The notes under the pieces were generated by a model. That model ran no database searches, was not told the origin of the DNA, and saw only the letters and a list, made by a program, of their open reading frames with translations. Below, piece after piece: positions 54,427 to 64,000 of a DNA stretch of 64,000 nucleotides. The position numbers and the translations under genes are program-made. The stretch is taken from NCBI RefSeq assembly GCF_000599605.1, contig NZ_AZHT01000024.1, positions 1-64,000 of the forward strand, in the 5' to 3' direction. The DNA comes from Prevotella sp. HJM029 (GTDB lineage Bacteria; Bacteroidota; Bacteroidia; Bacteroidales; Bacteroidaceae). Every line of letters starts with the position of its first letter. The stretch's first letter is position 1.

Positions 54427-57400
54427 ATGAAGAAGTTCGCCATGATGAGCCTTTTGGCCTTGATGTGGATCTGTTGGGTACCGCAACAGAGTGCTGCCGA
54501 AACGCGCAAACTCTATGGTTACGTTACCGATGTAAACAACGAACCCCTTGTGGGGGTGAGTGTTCGGGTCTATCGTACGGCATATGTTACAGTAACCGAT
54601 GCTAAAGGTCGCTATCAATTGGGTGGCGATTGGGCGAGGGGGGCAACAATCTTGTTCACGTATATTGGTTACAAACCGCTGAAATTACAAGACGATGGGC
54701 GAGAACGAATGGATGTGAAGATGGAGGAAGCTGCCACGGGAATAGGAGAGGTGGTCGTGAAAGCCAAGAGTAACATCAACGCTATCGACCTGCGTTCGAA
54801 AGCCGGAATCGTGGAGAACGTCGATATCAAACGGCTCAATGAGAAGCCCATGATTGACCTCGGGCTTGCACTTCAGGGTATGATCCCGGGGCTGAATGTC
54901 ATAAACCAGGGCGAATTGGGTACCGCTCCTCAGATTCGCATTCGTGGCAACTCATCGTTCCGGCGCGGTAATGTGAGTAACGAACCATTGTATGTGTTGG
55001 ACGGAAAGATTATCTCTGCCGAGACGTTCTATAACCTCAACCCACAGGATATCGCCAGCATCAAGGTGTTGAAAGATGCAGCTGCGGGGGCACTATATGG
55101 CATTAAGGCTGCCAATGGCGTGCTCGAAATCAGTTCGCAACACGGCTATCAAGGCAAGATGATCGTCACCTATGGTTTGGATGTGGGACTGACGTTGCGC
55201 GGAAGGCGAGGTGTTCGGCTGATGGATACCGACGAAAAGTTGGAACTTGAGCGGCTGTTGCAAAACCCTTCTGCACCGGGCTATCGCTACAGTCGCGACT
55301 ACTATGAGCGCTATTATGCCACCGATCCCCATAAAGAGCAACTCATTGCCGAGGGAGAACGGCGCTTGTCGGCGCTCAGAGCGGTGCATACCGATTGGTT
55401 TAAAGAGCTCATCCGCAACAATTTCTATCAGAAACATAATCTCAGCATCAAGGGTGGAAGCGGCACAACAACCTATTATCTCTCGGGCAACTATGCCTAT
55501 CAAGGCGGCCGAATTGCCGGGAACGACAAGCGCCGCTTCAGCATTCGGATGGGGTTAGACCAGCAATTAGGCAAGATGGGCTATCTCATGTTGGGCGCTA
55601 CGGGCGGTTATGCCAAGACAAACACACCCAATGGCTCAACCTTCAACCCCACCTCGTTGGTTTATAACCTGAATCCCTACGAGTGGAAGACGGGTGAATT
55701 GTATTCCTACCCCAACCGCACTTACAGCGATTTGCTGTATCAATATCAGGCCGATGCGAGCGATAAGAATGCCGGTGTGGACGTGAACCTGACGCTCTCA
55801 CCGTGGAAAGACCTGACACTGGCCTATGTCGCAGGGCTCGATTTCCTGCAAAACGACGGCCATCAGTTCACCCCTTCAACGGCTTATTCAGAGCAAAAAG
55901 GCGGTATTCCGGCAAATGCACGTGGCATATACCGTCGCACGAAAGGCACGACCACTAATCTGTCGAGCAATTTCCGCGCCACTTACAACCACGTCTTCGG
56001 TGGCGTTCATGATATAACGGTGGGCGCAAACGTCGACTATTACCTGTATAACTACGATGCAGTGGGCATCACTGGCTATGGTGTCGGCACCGTAGATGCG
56101 CCTTCAGCCATCAATAATGCGTTGCAAGGATTTCGTCAACCCGAAGTGAGAAACCCGAGAGACAAGAATGCGCAGATGGGTATTGGTGCCGTGGCGGGCT
56201 ACACTTACAACACAATTTACGATCTTTATGCCACTTATAAGGCCGATGCGTCGTCAATTTTGCCGGCCAATAAACGCTGGAATGCAGCTTGGGCTGTTGG
56301 TCTTGGATGGACACCTACCAACTATTCCGGACTGAAAGACCTAAAAGCCTTGTCTAAATTGAACTTCAAAGTGGCCTATGGCGTGACGGCAAATCTCAAT
56401 GGCGTGACATCTTCCAGCACCGTGGGCACTTTCATGTTTGGCGAACAAACTTACGAAGAGAGCCGGGCGCTCTCGTTGTTGTCACTTTATAACAAGGATT
56501 TGAAGGCCGAACAAAATAAGTCTTTAGACGTCGGCATGAACGTAGAGCTGTGGAAACGAGTCACGTTGGATGTGAATTGGTATAACCGTCGCACCGATCA
56601 GGCGCTCTTGGATGTGCCGATTGCTACCAGTTCGGGCTTCTCTTCGTTGAAGCGCAACATTGGTGTTTTGCAAAATCAAGGCATCGAAGTGGGACTCAAC
56701 GGGCGGATATGGGATAGCTTTGACTGCCGTTTGACCGTCGGAGGCAACATTGCTTACAACAGCAATAAGGTCATAAGCCTTTATTGGACCGATAAACTCT
56801 ACTTGGATGAGCAGTCGGTTGTGCCCAATTATGAGGTTGGAAAATCCTACGATATGATTTATGGTGTCCATTCGTTGGGCATCAATCCACTCACCGGTTA
56901 TCCTGTGTTTCTTACGCCCGATGGCCGTGAGAAGCAGGGAACAGAGCAGCTGACGCGCGACGATTTCGTTGCCTTGGGTCACCTGACGCCCCCTTATTCG
57001 GGCAGCTTCTATGCCAACTTCTCCTATAAGCAGTTCGATTTCGATATTTCTTTCTATTATGTGTTGGGTGGCAAACAGCGTTTCAACTATCAGTATGTGC
57101 GCAACAGCGATAATGCCAACTATAACGCAGTGGCCGGACAAACGGCAAAGATGTGGTTTAAAAGGGGCGATGAATACAAAACGTATTGGACACCTTTCTA
57201 TACACAAAGCGTTGCGGAAAATAATCTTGTGCTCTATTCCAACTCGCGCACGGTGGGTAACAGCAACTATTTAAAACTCTCAAGTTTCTCCATGCGCTAT
57301 CGCATTCCGTCGCGTTGGCTCCATCGTGTGATGCCTTTGGTGCAATATGCCAACGTAGGATTGCTGGGCTCGAATCTCTTTACGTGGACCAACTACAAGG

Positions 57401-57477
57401 AGTCCGACCCTGAAAGCGGCACCTTGGCAGGCACCATGCAACCCGTTTTCACTTTTCATCTCAACTTAACATTTTGA
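54427..57477 (+). CDS. SusC/RagA-family TonB-dependent outer-membrane transporter
   Basis: The 1016-residue protein has a signal peptide, then a carboxypeptidase-regulatory-like domain (YGYVTDVNNEPLVGVSVRVY near residue 34). A plug with QIRIRGNSSFRRGN and PLYVLDGKIIS, and a 22-strand barrel ending in an aromatic residue (HLNLTF), follow. The SusC plug signature AAAGALYGIKAANGVLEI near residue 218 is slightly altered from the usual YGSRAANGVI. It should import a large ligand with TonB energy together with the SusD-like lid encoded next. The ligand is unknown. Confidence 0.95.
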   Translation: MKKFAMMSLLALMWICWVPQQSAAETRKLYGYVTDVNNEPLVGVSVRVYRTAYVTVTDAKGRYQLGGDWARGATILFTYIGYKPLKLQDDGRERMDVKMEEAATGIGEVVVKAKSNINAIDLRSKAGIVENVDIKRLNEKPMIDLGLALQGMIPGLNVINQGELGTAPQIRIRGNSSFRRGNVSNEPLYVLDGKIISAETFYNLNPQDIASIKVLKDAAAGALYGIKAANGVLEISSQHGYQGKMIVTYGLDVGLTLRGRRGVRLMDTDEKLELERLLQNPSAPGYRYSRDYYERYYATDPHKEQLIAEGERRLSALRAVHTDWFKELIRNNFYQKHNLSIKGGSGTTTYYLSGNYAYQGGRIAGNDKRRFSIRMGLDQQLGKMGYLMLGATGGYAKTNTPNGSTFNPTSLVYNLNPYEWKTGELYSYPNRTYSDLLYQYQADASDKNAGVDVNLTLSPWKDLTLAYVAGLDFLQNDGHQFTPSTAYSEQKGGIPANARGIYRRTKGTTTNLSSNFRATYNHVFGGVHDITVGANVDYYLYNYDAVGITGYGVGTVDAPSAINNALQGFRQPEVRNPRDKNAQMGIGAVAGYTYNTIYDLYATYKADASSILPANKRWNAAWAVGLGWTPTNYSGLKDLKALSKLNFKVAYGVTANLNGVTSSSTVGTFMFGEQTYEESRALSLLSLYNKDLKAEQNKSLDVGMNVELWKRVTLDVNWYNRRTDQALLDVPIATSSGFSSLKRNIGVLQNQGIEVGLNGRIWDSFDCRLTVGGNIAYNSNKVISLYWTDKLYLDEQSVVPNYEVGKSYDMIYGVHSLGINPLTGYPVFLTPDGREKQGTEQLTRDDFVALGHLTPPYSGSFYANFSYKQFDFDISFYYVLGGKQRFNYQYVRNSDNANYNAVAGQTAKMWFKRGDEYKTYWTPFYTQSVAENNLVLYSNSRTVGNSNYLKLSSFSMRYRIPSRWLHRVMPLVQYANVGLLGSNLFTWTNYKESDPESGTLAGTMQPVFTFHLNLTF

Positions 57478-57486
57478 TAAGAGACA

Positions 57487-58872
57487 ATGAAACAACATCT
57501 ACCGATATTCAAAAGTGTGGCCATCGGTGTGCTTTCAATGGCTTTTGCCGCATGTAATCTGAACATACCGCCGCAAGATCAGTTCTCCGATCCCGATGCC
57601 ATCAAGACGGTTTCGAATGCAAGGTCGCTTTTAGCTTCGGCCTATTTGGCCTATCCCCACGAAGAATATGCGTTTTCTTTGTTGGGCAACGATTTTGTTC
57701 CGACCTCGCTTTCGATAAAAGATATCTCGTCATTGCACCTTTATAATTGGGACGACCGCGAGATAAGCAAACTTGCGCCTACGCTTTGGCAAGGCTATTA
57801 CAATGTCATTGCACAGTGTGATGCTTTGCTTGAACGCATGCAAGCCGTCGAAACGCAAGGGCAAACAGAGGAAACCGAGAGACAAGCCATTATTGCCGAA
57901 GCCAAAACTTTGAAGGCTTTGAGCTATTTTCAGCTACTTCGTGTGTTTGCACCGGCCTACGATTTAAATCCCGAGGCACTGGGCATCGTTTTGAAAACGC
58001 AGCTTGGCATCGAGGATAAGCCACGCGCTTCCATCCGCGATGTCGTGGCTATGATACGCCGTTTGCTGACCGAGGCCGTCCAAACGCCGCACGATCCGGA
58101 ACGCAATGGCTGGCTCTCTCAAACAGCTGTGCAGTATCTTTTGGCCGATTTGGCGCTTTATGCGGGCGACAACGAAGCGGCCATCACCTACGGAAAAAGT
58201 GTTCTCGGCAAGAGCAACGATGCTTATTTCACCCCCGACGGCATCAACAGCCTGTGGCAATCCAACAGCTATTCGGGGCGCATTTTTGCCTTCAACATCC
58301 ACACTTCCTATTATGCCGGCATTCAAAGTAGGGCCCGAGAAGGAGATTATTTCTGCCTCAATCCACAGTTAGACTACGTGGCTTCGGATGTCCGTCGTGC
58401 CTCTTTCGTCTATCCCTTTGTGATGGATGGCACCGGCAGAACGCTCTTCGGCAAGTATAACCGGGCCAACAAAACCAATCAAGCCATTGGCTATATCAAC
58501 ACGATGCGCTATGCCGGCGCCTATTATATCGTTGCCGAAGCCTATTGTAGAAAGGGGGATACCGAGGCTGCACGCACGCTGATGAATCATTATTGGCATT
58601 GCATTGGTGTGGCCGAAGCACCTGCCGGCACCTCTAATCAAGTGCTTTTGCAACTCATTCTCACCGATAAGCAACGCGAGTTTGCCGGCGAAGGCGTCAA
58701 CTTCTTCGACCTCAAACGCATGCATCTCGCTGCTTTGCCTCGCCAAACGCAGTGGGGCACCGGCACGAGCAACACCATTTCGACCGGCGATTACCGCTGG
58801 TGTTTCCCCATTCCGGTATCGGAATATCGTTTCAACCGCGTAGAACAGAATGCCGGTTGGCCTTCCAATTAA
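57487..58872 (+). CDS. SusD/RagB-family lipoprotein
   Basis: The 461-residue lipoprotein has a lipobox ending FAAC (Cys23). A mostly helical TPR-like fold carries the RagB/SusD C-terminal domain, with INTMRYAGAYYIVAEAYCRKG near residue 338 and FAGEGVNFFDLKRMHL near residue 398. It caps the SusC pore and helps bind ligand at the cell surface. It follows SusC after 9 bp and precedes the next lipoprotein by 16 bp. Confidence 0.93.
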   Translation: MKQHLPIFKSVAIGVLSMAFAACNLNIPPQDQFSDPDAIKTVSNARSLLASAYLAYPHEEYAFSLLGNDFVPTSLSIKDISSLHLYNWDDREISKLAPTLWQGYYNVIAQCDALLERMQAVETQGQTEETERQAIIAEAKTLKALSYFQLLRVFAPAYDLNPEALGIVLKTQLGIEDKPRASIRDVVAMIRRLLTEAVQTPHDPERNGWLSQTAVQYLLADLALYAGDNEAAITYGKSVLGKSNDAYFTPDGINSLWQSNSYSGRIFAFNIHTSYYAGIQSRAREGDYFCLNPQLDYVASDVRRASFVYPFVMDGTGRTLFGKYNRANKTNQAIGYINTMRYAGAYYIVAEAYCRKGDTEAARTLMNHYWHCIGVAEAPAGTSNQVLLQLILTDKQREFAGEGVNFFDLKRMHLAALPRQTQWGTGTSNTISTGDYRWCFPIPVSEYRFNRVEQNAGWPSN

Positions 58873-58888
58873 ACGAAAAAACAAACAG

Positions 58889-60109
58889 ATGAAACATATA
58901 TTGAATACGCTTCTTGCAGCTATAGCATGCGTTTTGGCAGGCTGTCAGGCACAAGATGCACCCCAAGAAACCATGACCAATGGTGTGGAATTGACCATTC
59001 CGGGCAACGCAATCCTGTCAGAAGACGACACAGCAAGCATCTTTGTGCATGCGATGATTGCCTTTGCGCCTCAGCAACGCGAGTCCGTAAAATTGTCTTT
59101 TACAGGCAATGAAAAAGGCATTTTGCATGCCGATAGTGATGAGTTAGTTTTCAATCCAGGGCAGAAAGAAGTGGTCTTCCGTGTAAAATCAAATGGAAAG
59201 CATTTACTTGCAGCACCTCAAGTAGTGACCATGCAAGTGGCTTCGGCCTCCAATCCGCTTATCAAGGGTTTTGGAAAAAGTGCTCAAATCACGATGAACC
59301 CCGATGCTGACGTGCCGATTCTGACGCCAACACAGCTGCAATTGATAGCTGATGTGCAGACAAAATATGGTATCAATATGATCCGTTTACTTGGGAAAAT
59401 ACCCGTAGAAACCACTATCACATTCAATAACGATGATAAGGAGGGCTTTTTCCAAGGGCAAGCACAACGCGTTTACAAAGGGTATAGTGTGATAACGTTG
59501 AGCGATGATGCCACAGTTGACCATCCCAAACTGAAACTTTTGAGCAACCCTATGGGATTAACCACCTTCTTATATGATGTGTTGAAGCGCAAAACAGTCG
59601 ACGATAACGAGTTTTTTATGAATACCCCCTATGGAAAGGCGGCCGTGAAAGCCATTCATTACGACGAGCGTAAGGAGACTTTCGAGGCATCTTTGGATGG
59701 GATTGCCTTCAATCCCGTGAGCAAAGCCGTCACCTTTGTGGGCGAGAAAGAAGATGTTTATGGCGACAGAGTGGCTGGATTGCCTTTTGTTTACAATTAC
59801 TCTGCATGGAACAGGTTGTTGAAAGAGAAAGCAAAGGGTACCCTTGTCGAGATTGAAGAAGATGGAAACTTGGTGGGTTATACCATCGATGATGACTTCC
59901 TGATGATGGGAGGATCACTGGATCCCAATAAATTTTTGGGCGTAAGTGCCATTGATAGAGATACTTTCGGTCATAGTCCAACTGACTGGGTTGCCCCTTC
60001 GGCATCGATTGATTTTGAACAGGGTAAACTTTCATTCACGTTCCCATGGGACTTTGCTGATGGGAATGGTTATGAACAGGTGCATGTTGTTTATACTTTA
60101 CATCGTTAA
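58889..60109 (+). CDS. Surface lipoprotein of the operon (DUF4929-like)
   Basis: The protein has 406 residues from the ATG at 58889 (MKHILNTLLAA), with lipobox LAGC (Cys19). The N-terminal part (about 30-135) reads as a beta-sandwich, and the rest is mixed beta with no catalytic motif I can name. It fits the DUF4929 group found beside SusCD pairs. It is likely a ligand-binding surface partner. The upstream frame overlaps the susD end but its extra codons are non-coding. Confidence 0.65.
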   Translation: MKHILNTLLAAIACVLAGCQAQDAPQETMTNGVELTIPGNAILSEDDTASIFVHAMIAFAPQQRESVKLSFTGNEKGILHADSDELVFNPGQKEVVFRVKSNGKHLLAAPQVVTMQVASASNPLIKGFGKSAQITMNPDADVPILTPTQLQLIADVQTKYGINMIRLLGKIPVETTITFNNDDKEGFFQGQAQRVYKGYSVITLSDDATVDHPKLKLLSNPMGLTTFLYDVLKRKTVDDNEFFMNTPYGKAAVKAIHYDERKETFEASLDGIAFNPVSKAVTFVGEKEDVYGDRVAGLPFVYNYSAWNRLLKEKAKGTLVEIEEDGNLVGYTIDDDFLMMGGSLDPNKFLGVSAIDRDTFGHSPTDWVAPSASIDFEQGKLSFTFPWDFADGNGYEQVHVVYTLHR

Positions 60110-60123
60110 ACAAGGAGAATGGC

Positions 60124-62976
60124 ATGCAGGAAAAACTGATTAGACATACTCTTTTCTGGATAATTGTACTCGGACTCCTATTTGTTGGGAGAGCTTTTGC
60201 TATACCTTGTTTACGCATTAATCAATATATCACCCTACCCAATGGTACTGTTGAGGGATACTTGGATAATGGATTGCGTTATATAATCTTGCCCAACGAA
60301 TTGCCAAGGCATAATATAGAGGTGAGAATGGTCATGAATGTGGGATCTTTACAGGAGGAGAATGACCAGCGAGGAGGTGCACATTTCTTAGAGCATAGTG
60401 CCTTTATAGGAAGTAAGCACTTTCCAAAACGGGCTCTGATTGATTATTTTGAGCGACAAGGTATGAAGTTTGGACGTGACATCAACGCCTTTACGGGCTT
60501 TGATCGCACAATCTATTGGCTCTCTTTGCCTTACCATTCACAAGATAAAGCACTGTTAGATTCCACTTTCTTGGCTCTTCGTGATTGGCTGTGTGGCCTG
60601 ACTTTTGATGATGAACGCGTGAAAAAGGAACGTGGAGTTATTGCAGAAGAACTCAGAAGCTACCAGCAAAATGACGACTTCTACAAATTGAAAATGGGGC
60701 AAAATCGCTATGCTGACCGCATACCATTGGGTACAGAACAAGACATTAATAGTATTGATAGTAACCGCTTAAAAGCTTTCTATCAGCGTTGGTACACGCC
60801 ATCTCGGGCGACTGTGCTTGTCGTGGGACAGGTGAATGTAGCAGAAGTGGTTGAAAAACTACGTAAAACGTTAGGTACAATCCCTGCAAAAGCAGATAAA
60901 AAGGCATTCAAACCGCTGCCGATGACCTATGCTAAAGGAGCTGCCTGGATGCAGTTGCCCGATAGCATGCAGCGTGAAAGTAAGTTGGAAGTCATCATCC
61001 CACATTCTACAATCGTTGAAAGGCTGTTGCCTGAAGTGGTCAAAAAGCAACAGATGCGTATGTTGGTGCAATGTCTTTCTGAGCGCCTTGCAGCTGATAG
61101 TGTAAGGTGTAATGTGTCAAATGATTGGTATTTAGCAGACAAAGATCATTTTGTTTTCTCACTGCGTGGTAATTCTCCGATTCAGTTAGCACAGCAGTTA
61201 GCTGCGACTTCCTATGAATGTCATCGGCTGTTGCAGTGTGGCGTGGAGGGAAATGAGTTGCAACAGCTGATTGATATGCGTCTTGCTCATTTGCAACCTG
61301 ATACAACACAGCATCTTTCTTCTGATTTATGTGATGATTTTGTAGATTATGTCATGGCAGGAGATCGTCCTCTTTGGCACCCAAGGGATGTGGAGTGGGT
61401 GCGCAATCAGGTGAAAATGACAACGAGCATACAGCTACAAGAGTGTCTAAAAAGTATTCTTGAAGCTATGAAACGCAGTCGGTTGTATGCCTATACTTAC
61501 GCTGTTGATAGTACAAAAGCTACTGCTTTTGATGTTAAACAGGCAGATAATGCGTGGAAAAAAGGCTGGAAACGTTCCATAAAACCTTATGTTTTTCATT
61601 CGAAAAAAGAGGCAAAAGAAGATACCATTAGTCTGCCCTTGTGTTTGAAGCAAATACCAAAGATGGCAAATGAAAGTATTAAATACAGCAAGAAATGGCC
61701 AGAACTTGGCGTTGAAGAGATACAGCTGGCGAATGGAGTGAAGTTGCTTGTGCGTCCAACCTTAGAGGAAGACTCCACACTTTACCTTGCTGTTATAGGG
61801 CGAGGGGGAACGGCAGACCTTGCTGCTCAACAGCAATTAAAACTTCATGATGCTGTAAGTTATGTTGATATGGGTGGCTTAGCCAAGGTATCGAGCGACA
61901 CTTTATTGAGCATAATGACACAGCAGCAGTTGTCGATGACGGTGGGTGAGGATGCGTATTGGTACCAGTTATTGGCTTCTTCGCCTGGGAAGCATGCGAC
62001 AGCACTATTAAATCTCGTTTACGAAAAAATGTGTTTCCCAGGCGTTAACCATGAAGATTTCGTCGAAACAATAGCTTCTGAGCAGGAAAATTTAGGAAAA
62101 GAGACACTCTTAGACAAGCTCTTGGCGCACGATGCTGACCGATTAATGACGAACACGATTGACTCGTTAGTGGGTAATGGAATAGTCAATAGTGAACGAT
62201 TGCTTACAAAAGCTACGCTGAAAGCACTGGATATAGACTCCTTAACTCATTATTATAAGCAGTTGTTTGGCAATCCAACAGGGCTCACTGTCATTCTAAC
62301 GGGTAACTTCAATGCTGGGCATGTGGTGCCGAAGGCAATTGCAATGTTTGCGCAACTCCAAGCACCAGCAACGCCATTGCCTTTGAACAATGTGCCTTTT
62401 ACACCCAATAAGCAAGTCTATTCCAAAGGTTTTGAGGGTGGGAATGACCATCAAACAGTAGCTAACTATATCTTTTCGGGTAACTATGTGCCGTCACTTC
62501 GCGCCACGCTGGGTATGAAACTGATTCGCGATGTGTTGCAAGATCGTGTATTGAAAGTGCTCCGCGAGAGTGAAAATATTGTTTATTCGCCCTATGTAGA
62601 CCTGTCATATAGTGGTGTCCCGCAGCAGAAATATCACTTCGTTATTAATCTTTCTTTGAAGGACGAGAATCGAAAGAGGGCTGAAATGTTGTTGCAAGAG
62701 ATTATCAAAGATATCAAAGGACGGCCTATAAGCACTGGAGAACTCAACAAACTAAAGCGCTCTTTCCTTGTTACGAAAGATAAAGTGCTGAATGATAAGT
62801 CTCCCTCTGAATGGAAAACGGCATTGATTTCATTGGTGAAAAATGGTGAGTCATTGCAAGATTTCAATGATTATAGAGAATGTTTACATGGTATTACACC
62901 AGAAATGATACAGCAAATGGTGAATGAAATGTTTGAGTGGACCCACCGAATCGTTGTATATAAATCACAAAAATAA
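60124..62976 (+). CDS. Exported M16-family zinc metalloprotease
   Basis: The 950-residue protein has an N-terminal hydrophobic export segment and four M16 repeats. The first repeat carries the inverted zinc motif HFLEH (residues 87-91) and a distal Glu175 in GVIAEELRSY. The Pro/Arg-rich LRYIILPNELPRHN near residue 51 is typical of the family. M16 proteases cut peptides in an enclosed chamber, so it may trim peptides brought in by the SusCD pore or release a ligand from peptide. It overlaps the next start by one base (TAATG). Confidence 0.9.
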   Translation: MQEKLIRHTLFWIIVLGLLFVGRAFAIPCLRINQYITLPNGTVEGYLDNGLRYIILPNELPRHNIEVRMVMNVGSLQEENDQRGGAHFLEHSAFIGSKHFPKRALIDYFERQGMKFGRDINAFTGFDRTIYWLSLPYHSQDKALLDSTFLALRDWLCGLTFDDERVKKERGVIAEELRSYQQNDDFYKLKMGQNRYADRIPLGTEQDINSIDSNRLKAFYQRWYTPSRATVLVVGQVNVAEVVEKLRKTLGTIPAKADKKAFKPLPMTYAKGAAWMQLPDSMQRESKLEVIIPHSTIVERLLPEVVKKQQMRMLVQCLSERLAADSVRCNVSNDWYLADKDHFVFSLRGNSPIQLAQQLAATSYECHRLLQCGVEGNELQQLIDMRLAHLQPDTTQHLSSDLCDDFVDYVMAGDRPLWHPRDVEWVRNQVKMTTSIQLQECLKSILEAMKRSRLYAYTYAVDSTKATAFDVKQADNAWKKGWKRSIKPYVFHSKKEAKEDTISLPLCLKQIPKMANESIKYSKKWPELGVEEIQLANGVKLLVRPTLEEDSTLYLAVIGRGGTADLAAQQQLKLHDAVSYVDMGGLAKVSSDTLLSIMTQQQLSMTVGEDAYWYQLLASSPGKHATALLNLVYEKMCFPGVNHEDFVETIASEQENLGKETLLDKLLAHDADRLMTNTIDSLVGNGIVNSERLLTKATLKALDIDSLTHYYKQLFGNPTGLTVILTGNFNAGHVVPKAIAMFAQLQAPATPLPLNNVPFTPNKQVYSKGFEGGNDHQTVANYIFSGNYVPSLRATLGMKLIRDVLQDRVLKVLRESENIVYSPYVDLSYSGVPQQKYHFVINLSLKDENRKRAEMLLQEIIKDIKGRPISTGELNKLKRSFLVTKDKVLNDKSPSEWKTALISLVKNGESLQDFNDYRECLHGITPEMIQQMVNEMFEWTHRIVVYKSQK

Positions 62977-63863
62977 TGAGAATATTAAAGAATTTACATT
63001 TAGTTTGCTGTGCTGTTATGCTGAGCATGGCAACTTATATGTGGGCTGAAAAACAGCCCGAAGCTTATCGTCTTTATGACAACAAGGGTAAATTGATCAG
63101 TTATGAACAGCTTGTTAAGAGTCTTTCTAAGGCGGATGTAGTTTTTATTGGCGAGATACATAACTGTGTTATCACCCATTGGTTGGAGCAAAAGTTGCTG
63201 GAAAGTCTTTACAATGTACACGGGTCACAGTTGAAAATGGGTTTAGAAATGTTTGAAAGTGACAATCAACTCATTTTGAATGAGTATCTTCAAGGGCAGA
63301 TTACGGGTGAGCGATTTGAGGATGAAGCGCGCTTGTGGCCTAATTACAGTACCGATTACGCCGGCTTGATTGGCTTTGCGCGCGAGCATCACGTGCCTGT
63401 TGTTGCCACAAATGTGCCACGTCGTTATGCCACTGCCGTGAAAGACCATGGAATAGCTTATTTGGATTCGTTCTCAACTGAAGCAAAAAGTTACATGGCA
63501 CCATTGCCTATCCACTTTCAATCGAATGAAAGTGTCGAGCAGGGCTTTGCACTCATGGGGATGATGGGGAAGAATAAAAATGCTAATCCTCAACGCATTG
63601 CCGAGGCACAAGCCGTCAAAGATGCTACGATGGCCTGGAGAATTGCTCAAAATCTGCCAGGAAAGTTGATTCATTTCAATGGGAATTTTCATTCAGACAA
63701 CCGCGAGGGCATCATCCCTTATCTGTTAACATATAAGCCGGGGGTACGATATGTGGTGGTGAGAGCCGTGCGACAGGAAGATATTTCGCATTTGGATGAG
63801 GCTTATCAAGGCATAGCCGATTATTATATCTGTGTGCCAGAAGATATGGCAACGTCTTATTAA
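62976..63863 (+). CDS. ChaN-like haem-binding protein
   Basis: The 295-residue protein has a signal peptide ending near MWA. ChaN features are present: VVFIGEIHN near residue 55, KMGLEMFESDN near residue 88 and HFNGNFHSDNREG near residue 230. ChaN of Campylobacter binds haem as a dimer and is iron-regulated. The usual lipobox Cys is not at the cleavage site here, so it may be a soluble periplasmic form. It is the last gene of the operon, translationally coupled to the M16 gene. Confidence 0.85.
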   Translation: MRILKNLHLVCCAVMLSMATYMWAEKQPEAYRLYDNKGKLISYEQLVKSLSKADVVFIGEIHNCVITHWLEQKLLESLYNVHGSQLKMGLEMFESDNQLILNEYLQGQITGERFEDEARLWPNYSTDYAGLIGFAREHHVPVVATNVPRRYATAVKDHGIAYLDSFSTEAKSYMAPLPIHFQSNESVEQGFALMGMMGKNKNANPQRIAEAQAVKDATMAWRIAQNLPGKLIHFNGNFHSDNREGIIPYLLTYKPGVRYVVVRAVRQEDISHLDEAYQGIADYYICVPEDMATSY

Positions 63864-63942
63864 GGAGGGTGTTGGTGTGAAATTCTTAATCCACTCACGT
63901 TCAGTTGTGTTGATTCTAATTCTATTCCAGTTACTTATATTC

Positions 63943-63975
63943 CAAAATAGATATAGGTGTTTCTCTCTATTTTGT
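63943..63975 (+). terminator. Possible terminator of the operon
   Basis: CAAAATAGA (63943-63951) pairs with TCTATTTTG (63966-63974). The following run (TTGTAT) is only partly T-rich, so the call is weak. The rest of the right edge to 64000 holds nothing I recognise. Confidence 0.4.
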
Positions 63976-64000
63976 TGTATAAATCGAAAAGTTTCATTTT

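Overview
The window comes from a member of the Bacteroidota, most likely Bacteroidales and Prevotella-like. The signs are repeated -7 boxes of the form TAnnTTTG with a TTTG/TTGG-like -33 element, few Shine-Dalgarno sequences, a SusC/SusD pair, a FimB/Mfa2-type fimbrial lipoprotein, DUF4290 and DUF3467 proteins, and a tyrosine integrase and MobV relaxase of the Bacteroides mobilizable-element type. No tRNA, rRNA or true CRISPR array was seen. Genus is an inference.

Layout. (1) 1-2766: membrane proteins (DUF421; a TSUP/TauE-SafE permease with its DUF1634 partner) and a DUF3467 protein. (2) 2851-21213: the complete str-S10-spc-alpha translation superoperon from rpsL to rplQ, with secY, map, infA and rpoA embedded, a primary promoter before rpsL, an internal promoter before rpsM, structured intercistronic stretches before rpsG, rpsJ and rpsH, and a strong terminator after rplQ. 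(3) 21266-28463: secreted or envelope proteins (alpha/beta hydrolase, fimbrial lipoprotein, histidine phosphatase, LTA-synthase-like enzyme, outer-membrane barrel), with a 41-bp-period palindrome array between two convergent genes. (4) 28541-39504: an 11-kb accessory block. A deleted IS982 copy is followed by an AT-rich lantibiotic-type ABC exporter pair and a truncated gene remnant. Next comes a second IS982 copy that is split by a 7.66-kb integrative mobilizable element carrying integrase, accessory protein, primase-helicase, putative oriT, MobV relaxase, a lipoprotein and a frameshifted methyltransferase. (5) 39660-47614: housekeeping genes in two divergent operons: yicC-gmk-nadD on the minus strand, and tsaB-DUF4290-murA-rimM-dxr-rseP on the plus strand. 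(6) 47615-51442: a 1.16-kb gap with a 43-bp tandem repeat, a DUF6261-like protein and a MATE exporter. (7) 51595-63863: a GH20 hexosaminidase, then a tight six-gene operon made of an exported CbiX-like chelatase, SusC, SusD, a lipoprotein, an M16 metalloprotease and a ChaN-like haem-binding protein.

The last operon is the best candidate for a poorly described system. An exported tetrapyrrole chelatase-like protein, a SusCD import pore, a secreted M16 protease and a ChaN protein together suggest uptake and processing of a metal-tetrapyrrole, perhaps released from haemoproteins or peptides. The nested IS982/mobilizable element and the three unrelated hairpin arrays with a common 41-43-bp period are the other notable structures.
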